From NCBI GenBank assembly GCA_028023455.1, contig JAQFVV010000001.1, positions 21,079,611-21,143,610 on the forward strand: a stretch of 64,000 nt of DNA. The letters are read 5' to 3'. The position numbers were made by a program, and so were the translations under genes. Positions 25,986 to 35,553 of this stretch are shown here, in pieces. The notes under the pieces were generated by a model that ran no database searches, was not told the DNA's origin, and was given only the letters and a program-made list of their open reading frames with translations. Source of the stretch: Epiperipatus broadwayi (Eukaryota; Onychophora; Udeonychophora; Euonychophora; Peripatidae). Every line of letters starts with the position of its first letter. The first letter of the stretch is position 1.

Positions 25986-26363
25986 AAACCACTAAATGTC
26001 ACATGATCACTGTCTCTTATGCTAGCACATAACTGTTATTAAACAGGCAAAACTCTCTATACAGTAGTGCCACCCTGCACCAATCAGAGTAATCAATTGA
26101 TGCCAGAAGGCTTGTGCATAAAATCCCCATCTAGTTCCTACTCATCCAATATTCCCAGACTAGTTTCTGACTTGTGGCCTTCATCAGTGAGGAGCACTCT
26201 CAGATCAAAGGCTCCTCACTGATGAAGGCCACAAGCCAGAAACTAGTCTGGGGATATTGGATGAGTAGGCACTAGATGGGGATTTTATGCACAAGCCTTC
26301 TGGCATTCATTGATTACTCTTGTTGGCACAGTGTGGCACTACTGTATGGAGTTTTGCCTGTTT
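25986..26363 (+). mobile_element. Foldback family copy inserted in a PLE RT, 13-bp TSD
   Basis: AATCTATAAAGTT (25973-25985) and AATCTATGAAGTT (26364-26376) flank it, a 13-bp TSD with one mismatch. The element starts near CCACTAAATGTCACATGATC, has a left arm beginning AACAGGCAAAACTCTCTATA, an axis near 26207, and an inverted right arm ending ATGGAGTTTTGCCTGTTT. The arms are about 160 bp and include CTTGTGCATAAAATCCCCAT and CCAGACTAGTTTCTG. The 5' side carries an extra roughly 50-bp extension that the 3' side lacks, so the element is not a simple palindrome. No ORF. Confidence 0.85.
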
Positions 26364-26376
26364 AATCTATGAAGTT

Positions 26377-26731
26377 CAATTTTATTATGTGGCCATATCC
26401 TGAAAATATCATCTATATATTTAAACTAACTATGAGGTTTCAGTCTAGTATTTTCAAATATAGAGAATTCTAATTTTGCATTAAAATATTTGCATAACTT
26501 AGTGCCATTTGTGTACCCATTACGGTATCTTATTTCTGTAAATAATATCTAGAATTGAAAAGAAAAAAAAATGTTTCTTAAGATTAAATATATTAATTCA
26601 ATCGTAGTTGGAATAAGACAATAATCATACTTTCTATCTTTTAGAGCACATTTAGTGATCCCAATCCCATTATCATGAAATATATTAGTGTTTAGTGATG
26701 TAATATCTAAAAGAACTAAAAAAACAATCAT
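26377..26731 (-). pseudogene. PLE RT palm with YIDD
   Basis: Minus-strand reading gives FLVLLDITSLNTNIFHDNGI (first catalytic Asp region), then GTQMALSYANILMQN (the PLE GTxMAPSYAN motif) and KYIDDIFRIW, with the YIDD codons at 26408-26419. These are RT palm motifs, so both catalytic aspartates of motif C remain, although frameshifts separate the pieces. The foldback insertion follows about 30 bp after YIDD. Confidence 0.82.
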
Positions 26732-27276
26732 CTGGTAATTCGTATTTAATATTTTCTAAAATTGAAAGGAAATGTGTAGTGTCTTTAATGCAAGAACAAA
26801 ATGATGGTGGTATAAAACTAATAAAATTGACAACATATGCTGAAATGTTTTCTGTAGCACAACCAAGACTCACTACAATAGATCTAACAGGGCAACCTGG
26901 TTTATGAATTTTTGGAAAAATATAAAAATTACTGGGATGAATTCTGGTTGGTATTAAAAAATTATACACATTTTTATCTATAGAACCCCTTGTTTTCATA
27001 TCTTTTAGGCTTAAATGTATACCCTTGAATCATGTATTTATAATAGTTAGTGTAATTAGGCTTATAGAAATTTTTATCATCTAAATGCTCCACTGCTTTC
27101 TTAATATTATCATCTTTGTTCATGATCACTATTGATTCTCCTTTGTCAACTGGTTTTATAATAATATCCTCTCTTCTGTCTAAATTGTGTAATGCATAAT
27201 TTTCTTTTAATGTCAAATTACTTTTATACTTTCTGCGTTGTTCTGTGTTGTTTAAATCTAATTTCATTAATAACAT
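26685..27276 (-). pseudogene. PLE RT N-terminal and fingers segments
   Basis: Two overlapping frames, offset by a frameshift near 26980, carry EDIIIKPVDKGESIVIMNKD (the KPADKG motif), then FYIFPKIHKPGCPVRSIVVS (PKIHKP motif), ATENISAYVVNF and IKDTTHFLSILENI. All are typical of the PLE RT region before motif A. The order and spacing fit a full-length RT upstream half; the protein is broken. Confidence 0.85.
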
Positions 27277-27320
27277 CTTGATTTACATTATGTTTGCATC
27301 TAATAAAGCATTTCTTTGCT

Positions 27321-27331
27321 GGGGGGGGGGG
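27321..27331 (+). repeat. G11 homopolymer
   Basis: Eleven consecutive G in strongly AT-rich DNA, just 5' of the PLE on its minus strand. Possibly a replication-slippage or assembly-error site. Confidence 0.6.
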
Positions 27332-28206
27332 AGCAATCAGTTCATAATTTATTAATAGTAATGCCTTCCTGGTTCCAAAAAATTATCTTAATCTGAATCT
27401 TTGTTGTTGTTTTTTTTATCGAATATACTATTTTTGAATACAATCATTTTACTATATATATTTTTTTCTGATGAAAATCAGTCCTCTAGATAAAATATTA
27501 CAGTAATTTTATATATAAGTACATTTTAAAAATATTTTATTATTTTTTTGAATATATTTATTTTCCTGAAGTAAATATGTAAACATAATCAATTTAATAG
27601 ACAACTATATATTTTAATCACATATTTATTTTTATCTAATTGACTTTTATTCAAGATTGAATCTTGTGAAGATGTTACGTTAATTTAATTTGTCACGTGA
27701 TTTAGATATCATTTTAGCACACCCTCTATTGACCAACCTCAACCTGAAAAAATGTTTTTATACTTTCCAATTTTTATTTAAAGGCTATTTCCCTCTCAAT
27801 TTTATTGAGCCTTATCCTAAATTCATACATTTATTTTTATTTTTTTGTATATACATTGTCTCATACACTTTCTTTTCTTAATAATTTATACAATATTTGA
27901 TCACTTCAATACTTTGTTCCTGACTTAATAATATCTTTCCTATTTATTGCTTTGTCATGCTCCTCACCCCTTTCTATCTTACTGTTCTCTCACATACCTA
28001 AGTATATATATATCATTATACATCTTTTACACATAATTTTATAAACTATTTCTACCTTAACTCTTCTATCATTTCTCATTTTTGCATTACTCACCTAACT
28101 TTTTTAATGATTTACTATTTTTCCATCCTATACTTATATTCTCATTCATTTTTTCCTCCCTATCATTCAGAATTTTATATACCTCTTTCAAATATAAAAT
28201 AGAAAT

Positions 28207-28712
28207 TCATTTCTTATTCTTTCTTTCATTTTTATTACTAATTTTCTTACATCCACTTCTATCCCTCAATATATTTCTTATAACCATACCATTATATCCA
28301 TATTCAATGTATTCTTTCTGGATCTGCAACTTTTGCTCCATTGCCTCCTTTTTATTTAATGTAAGCCTATCATTTTTCTCTTTTATTATTTTCGGTACTC
28401 CCATTTTTGTCACCAATGTTGATAAGATCTTAGATATATTGTTCATCTGACATTTCTATTATTTATATAATACTTTACTTTAATCTGTCCATTCTCATCC
28501 TTTTTCACAAATAAATCTAAATATTTTACTTCTTCATTATTTTCCATTGTAAATTTAATATTAAGCATATTATTATTTAGTTCATTAAATGCTTTCATTA
28601 TGCTTCTTCTATTTCCTATTATTATTATATCATTTACATATCTATAGTATTTTATAATTTCCCCATTCTCAATATATTTATTAACTACTCCCTGCTCAAT
28701 CCAAATTACCAT
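28207..28712 (-). pseudogene. P1 RT palm C-motif and post-RT region
   Basis: The frame 28443-28712 reads WIEQGVVNKYIENGEIIKYY, then RYVNDIIIIG, the RT motif C with the first Asp changed to Asn (YVND for YVDD), then VKYLDLFVKKDENGQIKVKY (a LDL-type thumb motif). It continues, frame-shifted, into 28207-28446 with a lysine-rich post-RT segment containing QIQKEYIEYGYN and RNILRDRSGCKK. The copy P3 keeps YVDD. Loss of the catalytic Asp and the frame breaks mean it is inactive. Confidence 0.8.
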
Positions 28713-29056
28713 ACTTGATTACATAATCCCACTTATCAAATTATTTATCCTTTCTCTATATTCAATTATTCATTATTATATTTTATGTACAATGTTTCAC
28801 TAATTATTGTTAATACTTTTTCTATTATCTTTATTCATTCCTTTGAAATTTTCCCCTTATTTTTGATCTTTCTTACCACAATTTCAATACTTTTTTTCCT
28901 AGACACAGATTAATAAATTTCTCTCTATATCAAATAATGCTATATTACCATTCCTCCCTAGGTTAACCATTTTTAACTCTCTACTACTTTCTATATTATA
29001 TCATATGTTACTGTTAATATATATATATATATAAAATACATATTTTGCGGGATTCG

Positions 29057-29061
<5 letters not shown>

Positions 29062-29093
<32 letters not shown>
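29062..29093. repeat. (TA)n microsatellite inside P1 RT
   Basis: About 16 TA units interrupt the RT frame right after a MDFN-like motif. A second, shorter TA run lies at about 29016-29032. Confidence 0.85.
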
Positions 29094-29096
<3 letters not shown>

Positions 29097-29686
29097 TTGA
29101 AATCCATCATTAATCTTATAGGCATATTCTCTTTGTGTGTTTTTATTTTTTCAAACACTATAGGGATTCTCAAATGCTGTTGGATGTAACATCTTATATT
29201 CTTTATCATTAATCAATTTAGTCTTTTTCATTTTGTGTAATATTTTTATATATTTATCCTTAATTAAATTACTCATATTCTTTTCTATTTTTACAAAGTC
29301 TTGTTTCACCAAGTCCTTTCCAATTTTATCTTCATAATCTTCTTTATTTAAAATTACAAATCTAGAACCTTTATCCTTAACAGTAATCATTAAATTTTCC
29401 TTCTTAATTTTATAATGTTCTTTACTGTTTGTTTATCTTTCCACTCATTTCTATTTACATATCCATTCTTTCTATTAATTACATTATTAATTTTTGACTG
29501 CATATTAATTTTATCTTCTTCCTTAATATTTGCTCCAATATGAACCACTGTTCTCTTATCAATGTTCATATCTTTAATCCTCATCTGGTTATTTGAAAAT
29601 TTATTTCTTGATATATTTATTATTCTTACTATCATTTCTGTAATATTCATTTTTATTCTTTTCATTTTTATTATTTCTCTCATCAT
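29097..29686 (-). pseudogene. P1 RT N-terminal part
   Basis: Three adjoining frames on the minus strand carry a basic, lysine/asparagine-rich segment (29390-29686), then ITVKDKGSRFVILNKEDYED (29330-29390, the KDKG motif of PLE RT), then a proline- and histidine-containing stretch IKTHKENMPIRLMMDFN (about 29097-29150), corresponding to the PKIHK...P motif. Frameshifts separate them and a TA repeat follows. The equivalent regions can be read in P3 at 31580-32060. Confidence 0.8.
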
Positions 29687-30209
29687 ACATCTCTTTATCC
29701 TTATACTTTATCTATTTCCACTTCTTATCAGCCTTTATTTTAATCCTATTCTTTATATATTCATTATGCTCTTTTAACCATTTATTCATATAATGATATA
29801 TGTCCCACGATATTTTTATTTTTATTTTCATCTTATTTCTTTTATAAATTGTTATTAAATTATTTATTTCCCCGTACTTTTTTTTTAATAAGCAATTTCA
29901 ATATTGTTGTTTGTATTTTATACATTAATTATTAATTTGAAGTAATTTTTTACTACAAATTTTAATTCTGCAGAATCTAGGTATAATCCTTTCCGTCTTA
30001 CATTTATTTAAAAATGTTAACACCGTTTTATTTCTTCAATTACTTTATTATTATTCCACAACTCTTTAATTAAACGAATCCACTGATTTATATAAAAACT
30101 TCCACTTATCTTTAGTACCCTCAATTCTAACATCCATTCCTTTACTTCTTTTCTGATAATATATTATCACATATTTCAATTATGTTCTGACTCATTATAA
30201 CAATTTTCA

Positions 30210-30895
30210 CAAAAAATGAATGAGAATATAAATATAGGATGAGAAAATAGTAAATCATTAAAAAAGTTAGTGAGTAATGCCGGAATGAGAAATGATAGAA
30301 GTGATAACTTAGGAATTGTTTATTAAATTATGTGCAAGAGATGTATGATAATATATATGTCGGTCAGTGAAAAGTAAGGTAGAAACAGGGAAGGAGCATG
30401 GCAGAGCATTAAATAGGAGAGATATTATGTCAGGATCGTTTTGCCATTATTTGGAAACAGGACCTGTTGTAAAATGCGAAGAAAGTACTGTAGTGATCAA
30501 ATATTGTAGAAATTATAAAAAAAGGAAAAGTGTATGAGATCATGTATATACAAAAAAATAAAGAGAAATGTATGAATTTAGTACAAGGATAAATAAAGCT
30601 GGGAGGACAATGGGCATTAAATAAAAAGTGGAAAGTATAAAAATATTTTTTAGGATGGAGGTTGGCCAATAGAAGGTGTGCTAAGATGATATGTAAATCA
30701 TGAGACAGTTTGAATTAATGTAACATTTTGACGAGATTTAATTTTGAAAGAAAGTTGATTAGATAAAAATAAATATATGATTAAAATATATAGCTATCTA
30801 TTAAATTGATAATGTTTACATACTCAATTCAGGAGAAAATATATAAAAAAGACAACATAATGGTTTTAAAAGAAATAACCATCAAGTGAAATATT
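30210..30895 (+). mobile_element. 5'-truncated PLE copy (P2), upstream pseudo-LTR
   Basis: It begins at AAAAAATGAATGAGAATATA, equivalent to P3 position about 32884, and runs to the family 3' end AATAACCATCAAGTGAAATA. It directly abuts P1 on the left and P3 on the right. Because P3 ends with the same about 680 bp, P2 and the P3 tail act as direct repeats flanking a long copy, the pseudo-LTR (pLTR) arrangement described for Penelope-like elements. It contains the endonuclease remnant with HYLETGPVVKCEESTVVIKY-like reading. P2 lacks the large foldback insertion present in P3. Confidence 0.8.
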
Positions 30896-31579
30896 TGAAA
30901 TGAAAATTATGAAAATTGCTATAAAGAGTCAAAATATAATTGAAATATCTGTTAATATATTATCAGAAAAGAAATAAAGAAATGGATGTCAGAATTGAAA
31001 GTACTAAAAATAAGTGGACGTTTTTATATAAATCAGTGGATAAAATAACTTTTAATTTGTTTAAAGAGTTGTGGAATAATAATAAAGGAATTGAAGAAAT
31101 AAAATGGTGTTAACATTTTTAAATAAATGTAAAATGGTGATGTTTATACCTAAATCATGCAGAATTATACTTCAAATGAAAAATTAATGTATAAAATACA
31201 AACAACTATATTAGAATTGTTTATTAAAGAAAAGTATTAAGAAATAAAAATTTAGTAAAAATATATAAAAGAAATAAGGCAAGATTAAAAATATAAGTAT
31301 CATGGGACATGTTTTATAATATGCATAAATGGTTAGATGAACATAATGAATGCATAAAGAATAGGCTTAAAATAAAGTATGATAAGAAGTGGAAATAGAT
31401 AAAGTATAAAGATAAAGAGATGTATTATGAGAGAAATAATAGAAATGAAAAGAATAAAAATAAATATTATAGAAATGATAGTAAGAATAATAAATTAGTA
31501 AATATATCTAAAAGTAAATGTTCAAATAACCAGATGAGGATGTTGGAGAAAGGAACATAATATATACCCATTTAAGGAT

Positions 31580-32600
31580 ATGGACATTGATAAAAAAAAC
31601 AGTGGTTAGTATTGATGCAGCAAATATTAAGGATGAAGAAAAAATTAATATGCAATTAAAAATTTATAATGTAATTAATAGGAAGAATGGATATTTAAAT
31701 AAGAATGAGTGGAAAAATAAATAAACAATAAAGGACATTATAGAAAATGTTAAGAAGGCAAAGTTAGTTATTACTGTTGAAGATAAAGGATCTAGATTTG
31801 TAATTTTAAATAAAGGAGATTATGAAAATAAAATTAGAAAGGACTTGGTGAAACAAGATTTTGTGAAAATAAAAAAGAATCCGAGAAAGTGTAAATATAT
31901 AAAAATATTACAAAGAATGAAAAGACTAAATTAATTAATGATAATGAATATAAGATGTTATAACCAAAAATGTTTGAGCATTTTGTAGTATTTGGAAAAA
32001 TAAAAACACACACAAAAAAAATATGCCTGTAAGACTAATGATATGTGATGTCATAGATTTAAAAAACTTACAGATAATATTGAGATATGGAAATTATTGT
32101 ATAAAATAGTCTGAGGAAATAGTTGAAGAGTTAAAAATGGTTAAATTAGGGAGGAATGGCATTATAGTATCATTTGATATAGAAAAAATGTTTCAAAATG
32201 TGTCTAGGAAAAAAAGGATTGACATTATGGTAAGAAAGATCAAAAATGAGGGGAAATTTTCAAAGAACTGAATTAAGATAATAGAAAAGGTATTAATAAT
32301 AATTAGGGAAACATTGTACATAAAATATAATAATGAATAATTGAATATAGAGAATGAATAAATAATTTGATAAATGGGGTTATGTCATCAAGAATGGTAG
32401 TTTGGATTGAGCAGGGTATAGTTAATAAATATATTGAGAATGGGAGAATTATAAAATATTTTAGATATGTAGATGATGTAATAGTAGTAAGAAATAGAAT
32501 TTTTTTAATGAAAAATGAATAAAATATTTAGATTTATTTGTAACAAAATAATGAGAATGAAGAGATTAAGGTAAAGCATTCTATAAAGAATAAAAATGTC
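31580..32600 (+). pseudogene. P3 reverse transcriptase remnant
   Basis: Readable pieces in order: ITVEDKGSRFVILNKGDYEN (about 31770-31830), LVKQDFVKIKKN, a decayed PKIHK-like region near 32000-32050, then WIEQGIVNKYIENG and RYVDDVIVVRN with YVDD codons at 32466-32477. Stops are frequent between them. The motif C aspartates are intact here whereas P1 has YVND, so P3 preserves the ancestral state at this site. Confidence 0.78.
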
Positions 32601-32645
32601 AGAGGAATGATATATCCAAAATCTTATCAACATTGGTGACAAAAA

Positions 32646-33006
32646 ATGAGATTACTGAAAGGAATAAAAGAGAAAACATTGAATAAAAAGAAGGCAAAGG
32701 AGCAAAAGTTGCAGATACAGAAGGAATACATTAAGTATGGATATAATGATAGAGTTATAAGAAATATATTGAGGGACAGAAGTAGATATAAGAAAGTTAG
32801 TAATAAAAATGAAAGAAAGAATAAAATTGATTTCTATTTCATATTCAAAGGAGATATTTAAACTTCTGTATGATAAGAAAGAAAAAATGAATGAGAATAT
32901 AGGTATAGGATGGAAAAATAGTAAATCAGTAAAAAAGTTAGTGAATAATGCAAAAATGAGAAATGATAGAAGAGATAATATAGAAATAGTTTATAAAATT
33001 ATGTGT

Positions 33007-33048
<42 letters not shown>

Positions 33049-33054
33049 CAATAG
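32646..33054 (+). pseudogene. P3 post-RT lysine-rich segment
   Basis: Two overlapping frames (32646-32861 and 32809-33054) carry KAKEQKLQIQKEYIKYGYND, RNILRDRSRYKKVSNKNERK and WKNSKSVKKLVNNAKMRNDR, then IVYKIMCK, the start of the GIY-YIG fold (I-Y...C). The frame runs into a TA repeat and then the foldback insertion. The corresponding P1 region is 27990-28446 on the minus strand. Confidence 0.75.
33009..33045. repeat. (TA)n microsatellite
   Basis: About 18 TA units at the left edge of the foldback insertion; a shorter TA run (34148-34162) borders its right edge. The element therefore inserted into, or duplicated, a TA-rich target. Confidence 0.85.
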
Positions 33055-34150
33055 ATGGAGCTTTACAAAAATCTCTATACAAGCGTATGTTTACATAATC
33101 ATCAAAAGAGTCAGAATTCACTATCTCTTTTGTTGGCTCCACCTTCAGATCAGCTGATTTCAAGCTAATTTGCTATCATCAGTGAAGAGTAGGGACCAGA
33201 AACTAGATCTAAACACTAACTCTGAGCATTTATGAAACAAGTTCCTATCAGTTTGCAAGCATGAATTTTTCAGACACGTAATATCTTCAAACCCAGCCAC
33301 CAATCCAGATAGCTATATGGGTCTGATATCAGTTCAGTTTCACCACATAGTAAAAGCCTCTGCAATATATATCATTGCAAAAACTTTCAAAGGCACATTT
33401 ATGAAAAACAAAAACAAGTTATAAATCATGTAAGTTGCTATAGCTTGCATTTATGATCAATATATGGAGCTTTACCATAATCTCCATACAAGAATATGTT
33501 TACATAAACATCAAAAGAGTCAGAATTCACTATCTCTAGTTTCTGGTTCCTACCCTTCACTGATGATAGCAAATTAGCTTGATCTGAAGGTGGAGCCAAT
33601 GAAAGAGATAGTGAATTCTGACTCTTTTGACATTGATGTAAACATACGCTTGTACAGAGATTTTGGTAAAGCCCCATCTATTGATCATAAATGCAAGCTA
33701 TAGCAAGTTACGTGATTTATAAATTGTTATTGTTTTTCATAAATGTACCTTTGAAGGTTTTTGCAATGATATATATTGCAGAGGCTTTTACTATGTGGTG
33801 AAGCTGAACTGATATCAGACCCATATAGCTATCTGGCTTGTTAGGCTGGGTTTGAAGACATTACGTGTCTGAAAAATTCATGCTTCCAAATTGATAGGAA
33901 CTTGTTTCATAAACACTCAGAGTTAGTGTTTAGATCTAGTTTCTGGTCCCTACCCTTCACTGATGATAGCAAATTAGCTTGAAATCAGCTGATCTGAAGG
34001 TGGAGCCAACAAAAGAGATGGTGAATTCTGACTCTTTTGACGTTTATGTAAACATATGCTTGTAGAGACATTTTGGTAAAGCTCCATCTTTTGTTCATAA
34101 ATGCAAGCTATAGCAAGTTACATGATTTATAACTTGTTTTTGTTTTTCAT
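33046..34150. mobile_element. 1.1-kb palindromic foldback element inside P3
   Basis: A segment starting GATCAATAGATGGAGCTTTA occurs forward at 33046, forward again at 33452, and inverted near 33690 and 34103. The motif CATTTATGATCAATATATGG and its companion AAATGCAAGCTATAGCAAGT recur accordingly. The whole folds around an axis near 33560. Internal arms share CTACCCTTCACTGATGATAG and CTAGTTTCTGG. The right end carries an extension (GCAAGTTACATGATTTATAA to TTTTTGTTTTTCAT) that the left end lacks, the same asymmetric design as the 12-13-bp-TSD family. No ORF of meaning. Confidence 0.8.
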
Positions 34151-34159
34151 ATATATATA

Positions 34160-34440
34160 TAGGTATGTGAGTAAAAAGTAAGATAGAAAGGGATGAGGAT
34201 CATGACAGAGAAATAAATAGGAGAGATATTAAGTCAGGACCACTTTGCCATTTTTTAAAAATAGGCCATGTTATGAAATGTAAAGAAAGTATTGAAGTGA
34301 CCAAACATTGTAGAAATTAAAGAGAATGGAAAGTGTATGAGATAGTATATATATACAAGAAAATAATGAGAAATGTATGAATTTAGTACAAGACTCTAAA
34401 AAGTTTGGAGGAAAATGGGCATTAAATAAAAATTGGAAAA
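34160..34440 (+). pseudogene. P3 GIY-YIG endonuclease tail
   Basis: After the insertion the plus strand reads INRRDIKSG, HFLKTGHVMKCKESIEVTKH and, after a stop, KVYEIVYIYKKIMRN, the C-terminal part of the GIY-YIG domain where the catalytic-Glu helix should be. The homologous pieces are in P2 (30395-30640) and P1 (27690-27970, minus). The frames are closed by stops, so it is inactive. Confidence 0.65.
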
Positions 34441-34700
34441 TATAAAAAAATTTTAGGGTTGAGGTTGGTCTATAGAGAGTGTGCTAAGATAATAAATAAA
34501 TCACGTGATATTTTGAATTAATGTAAGGTCTTGACAAAAGTCTATTTTGAAGAAAATTGATTAAATGAAAATAAATATATGATTAAAATATGTAGTTGAT
34601 TATTAAATTGATTATGTTTATATATTCAATTCAGAACAAAATATATAAGAAAGACAAACATAATGGTTTTAAAAAAAATAACCATCAAGTGAAATATATA

Positions 34701-35168
34701 TAAATGATATATTTTACAAGATCATCCATGTATCATTTTGATAATGAGTATACTGACATTTCAGCTTGATCACACAAACCATGAACTGTGTAATGAATAG
34801 AATAGTAGGAAAATGTTTGTAGAGGTACTGTAAACACTGATTTATAACAATATTAAAGTTCCACTAATAGAAGAAAAGAGGGAATTTGATGACATTAGGG
34901 CAAAAACCTTTGTATTATATGCATTATGCCATACAAAATACCCTTTCATGTACAACTTTATCCCAAAAAGACATATAAACAGCTTTTTCAACAAATGAAA
35001 TACCATTACATGGTAGTTAAGAATTAGTCCAGACAACAAGATTGATTACAGATAATTCCTGATATGAATTATTAATGAATGAAATTAATGATTCAAATTT
35101 TAAATTATTTAATTTGTTTCTATAAATTATAAATGACTTTTTATGAAAAATTTTAACAAATCAGCAAG
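34701..35168. other. AT-rich noncoding DNA
   Basis: No domain recognised. The reverse 65-codon frame at 34842-35039 has no motif. It separates the PLE cluster from the next foldback copy. Confidence 0.5.
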
Positions 35169-35180
35169 TACATTCAGAAA

Positions 35181-35375
35181 ACATCACATGATCACCATTT
35201 CTTATGCTTGTTTATAACTGTTATTAAAATAGACAAAACACTCTATAGTATTGCCATTCAGTGCTAGCCAGAGTAAGCACTAGATGGAGATTTTATGCAC
35301 AAGCCTTATGGTATCCATTGATTACTCTGGCTTGCACTGAATGGCAATAAGTATAGAGTATTTTTCCTGTTTTAA
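35181..35375 (+). mobile_element. Foldback family copy, about 195 bp, 12-bp TSD
   Basis: TACATTCAGAAA (35169-35180) and TACATTCACAAA (35376-35387) flank it, with one mismatch. It starts ACATCACATGATCACCATTT, continues through TAACTGTTATTAAAATAGAC and GCCATTCAGTGCTAGCCAGA, and ends with the inverted arm (GCACTGAATGGCAAT ... CCTGTTTTAA). The arms are shorter than in the 25986 copy because the centre is deleted. Same asymmetric 5' extension. Confidence 0.78.
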
Positions 35376-35438
35376 TACATTCACAAACATGCATATACAA
35401 TATTAATAGAAAAATTTGAGGGCAGTTTGCCTTGTTTT

Positions 35439-35553
35439 TTTTTTTTTTTTCATATGTCATAGCATCTGCCGGGACGCGAACCCACACCCGTCTGCAACCA
35501 ACTACTTGCTTGCATGGCGGTTGCGATACCTCTCGGCTAACAACGCAAGACAT
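35439..35553 (-). mobile_element. tRNA-derived SINE with perfect 15-bp TSD
   Basis: The direct repeat AGTTTGCCTTGTTTT occurs at 35424-35438 and 35554-35568. On the minus strand the insert has a pol III box A TAGCCGAGAGG (35529-35539), which fits TRGYNNANNGG exactly, and a box B GGTTCGCGTCC (35472-35482), with one mismatch to GGTTCGANTCC. It then reads CCGGCAGATGCTATGACATA and ends in poly-A next to the TSD. The GCCGAGAGG start and long distance to box B resemble class II (Leu/Ser-type) tRNAs. LINE machinery probably mobilised it. The perfect TSD implies a recent insertion. Confidence 0.85.

Larger units (their letters stand above)
24935..27290 (-). mobile_element. Degenerate Penelope-like element with nested foldback insertion
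   Basis: Read on the minus strand, the order is: RT N-terminal segment, fingers, palm with YIDD, [foldback insertion 25986-26363], thumb segment, Cys-rich linker, GIY-YIG endonuclease. This is the standard PLE order RT then endonuclease. Multiple frameshifts and stops break it. The lineage differs from the PLEs at 13-15 kb, 27-35 kb and 51-53 kb, judging by the clearly different RT and endonuclease motif wording. The 5' and 3' limits are approximate, set by where protein similarity fades. Confidence 0.85.
27545..30209 (-). mobile_element. Inverted PLE copy (P1) of the compound element
   Basis: On the minus strand it runs from a 5' end abutting P2 at about 30209 to a 3' end near 27545. The content is the same as in the direct copy P3: 5' noncoding/ORF start, VKDKGSRFVILNKEDY, RT, post-RT and a decayed endonuclease. 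The central RT is interrupted by TA microsatellites and lacks part of the palm. Together with P2 and P3 it forms a compound cluster with an inverted partner, a structure known for Penelope-like elements. Confidence 0.8.
30896..34700 (+). mobile_element. Long direct PLE copy (P3) with nested foldback
   Basis: It starts near GAAAATTGCTATAAAGAGTC, matching the minus-strand start of P1, and ends AATAACCATCAAGTGAAATA at about 34697. It contains the RT with an intact YVDD, the lysine-rich post-RT segment, and a GIY-YIG remnant divided by the 33046-34150 palindromic element. Many stops and frameshifts: an old, inactive copy. After removal of the insertion its length is about 2.7 kb, reasonable for a PLE. 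Confidence 0.8.

Noticed and set aside
28082-28450. 122-codon hydrophobic forward frame
   Set aside because: It is the antisense of the P1 PLE post-RT region; composition is due to the complementary Lys/Asn-rich coding strand.
30430-30669. 79-codon reverse frame
   Set aside because: It lies antisense to the P2 endonuclease remnant, which is the real coding direction.
33438-33677. 79-codon reverse frame
   Set aside because: Lies within a palindromic non-coding element; no motif.
35439-35553. Functional tRNA gene
   Set aside because: Box A and B are good, but the anticodon stem does not pair well, no acceptor stem was found, and poly-A plus TSD show a SINE.
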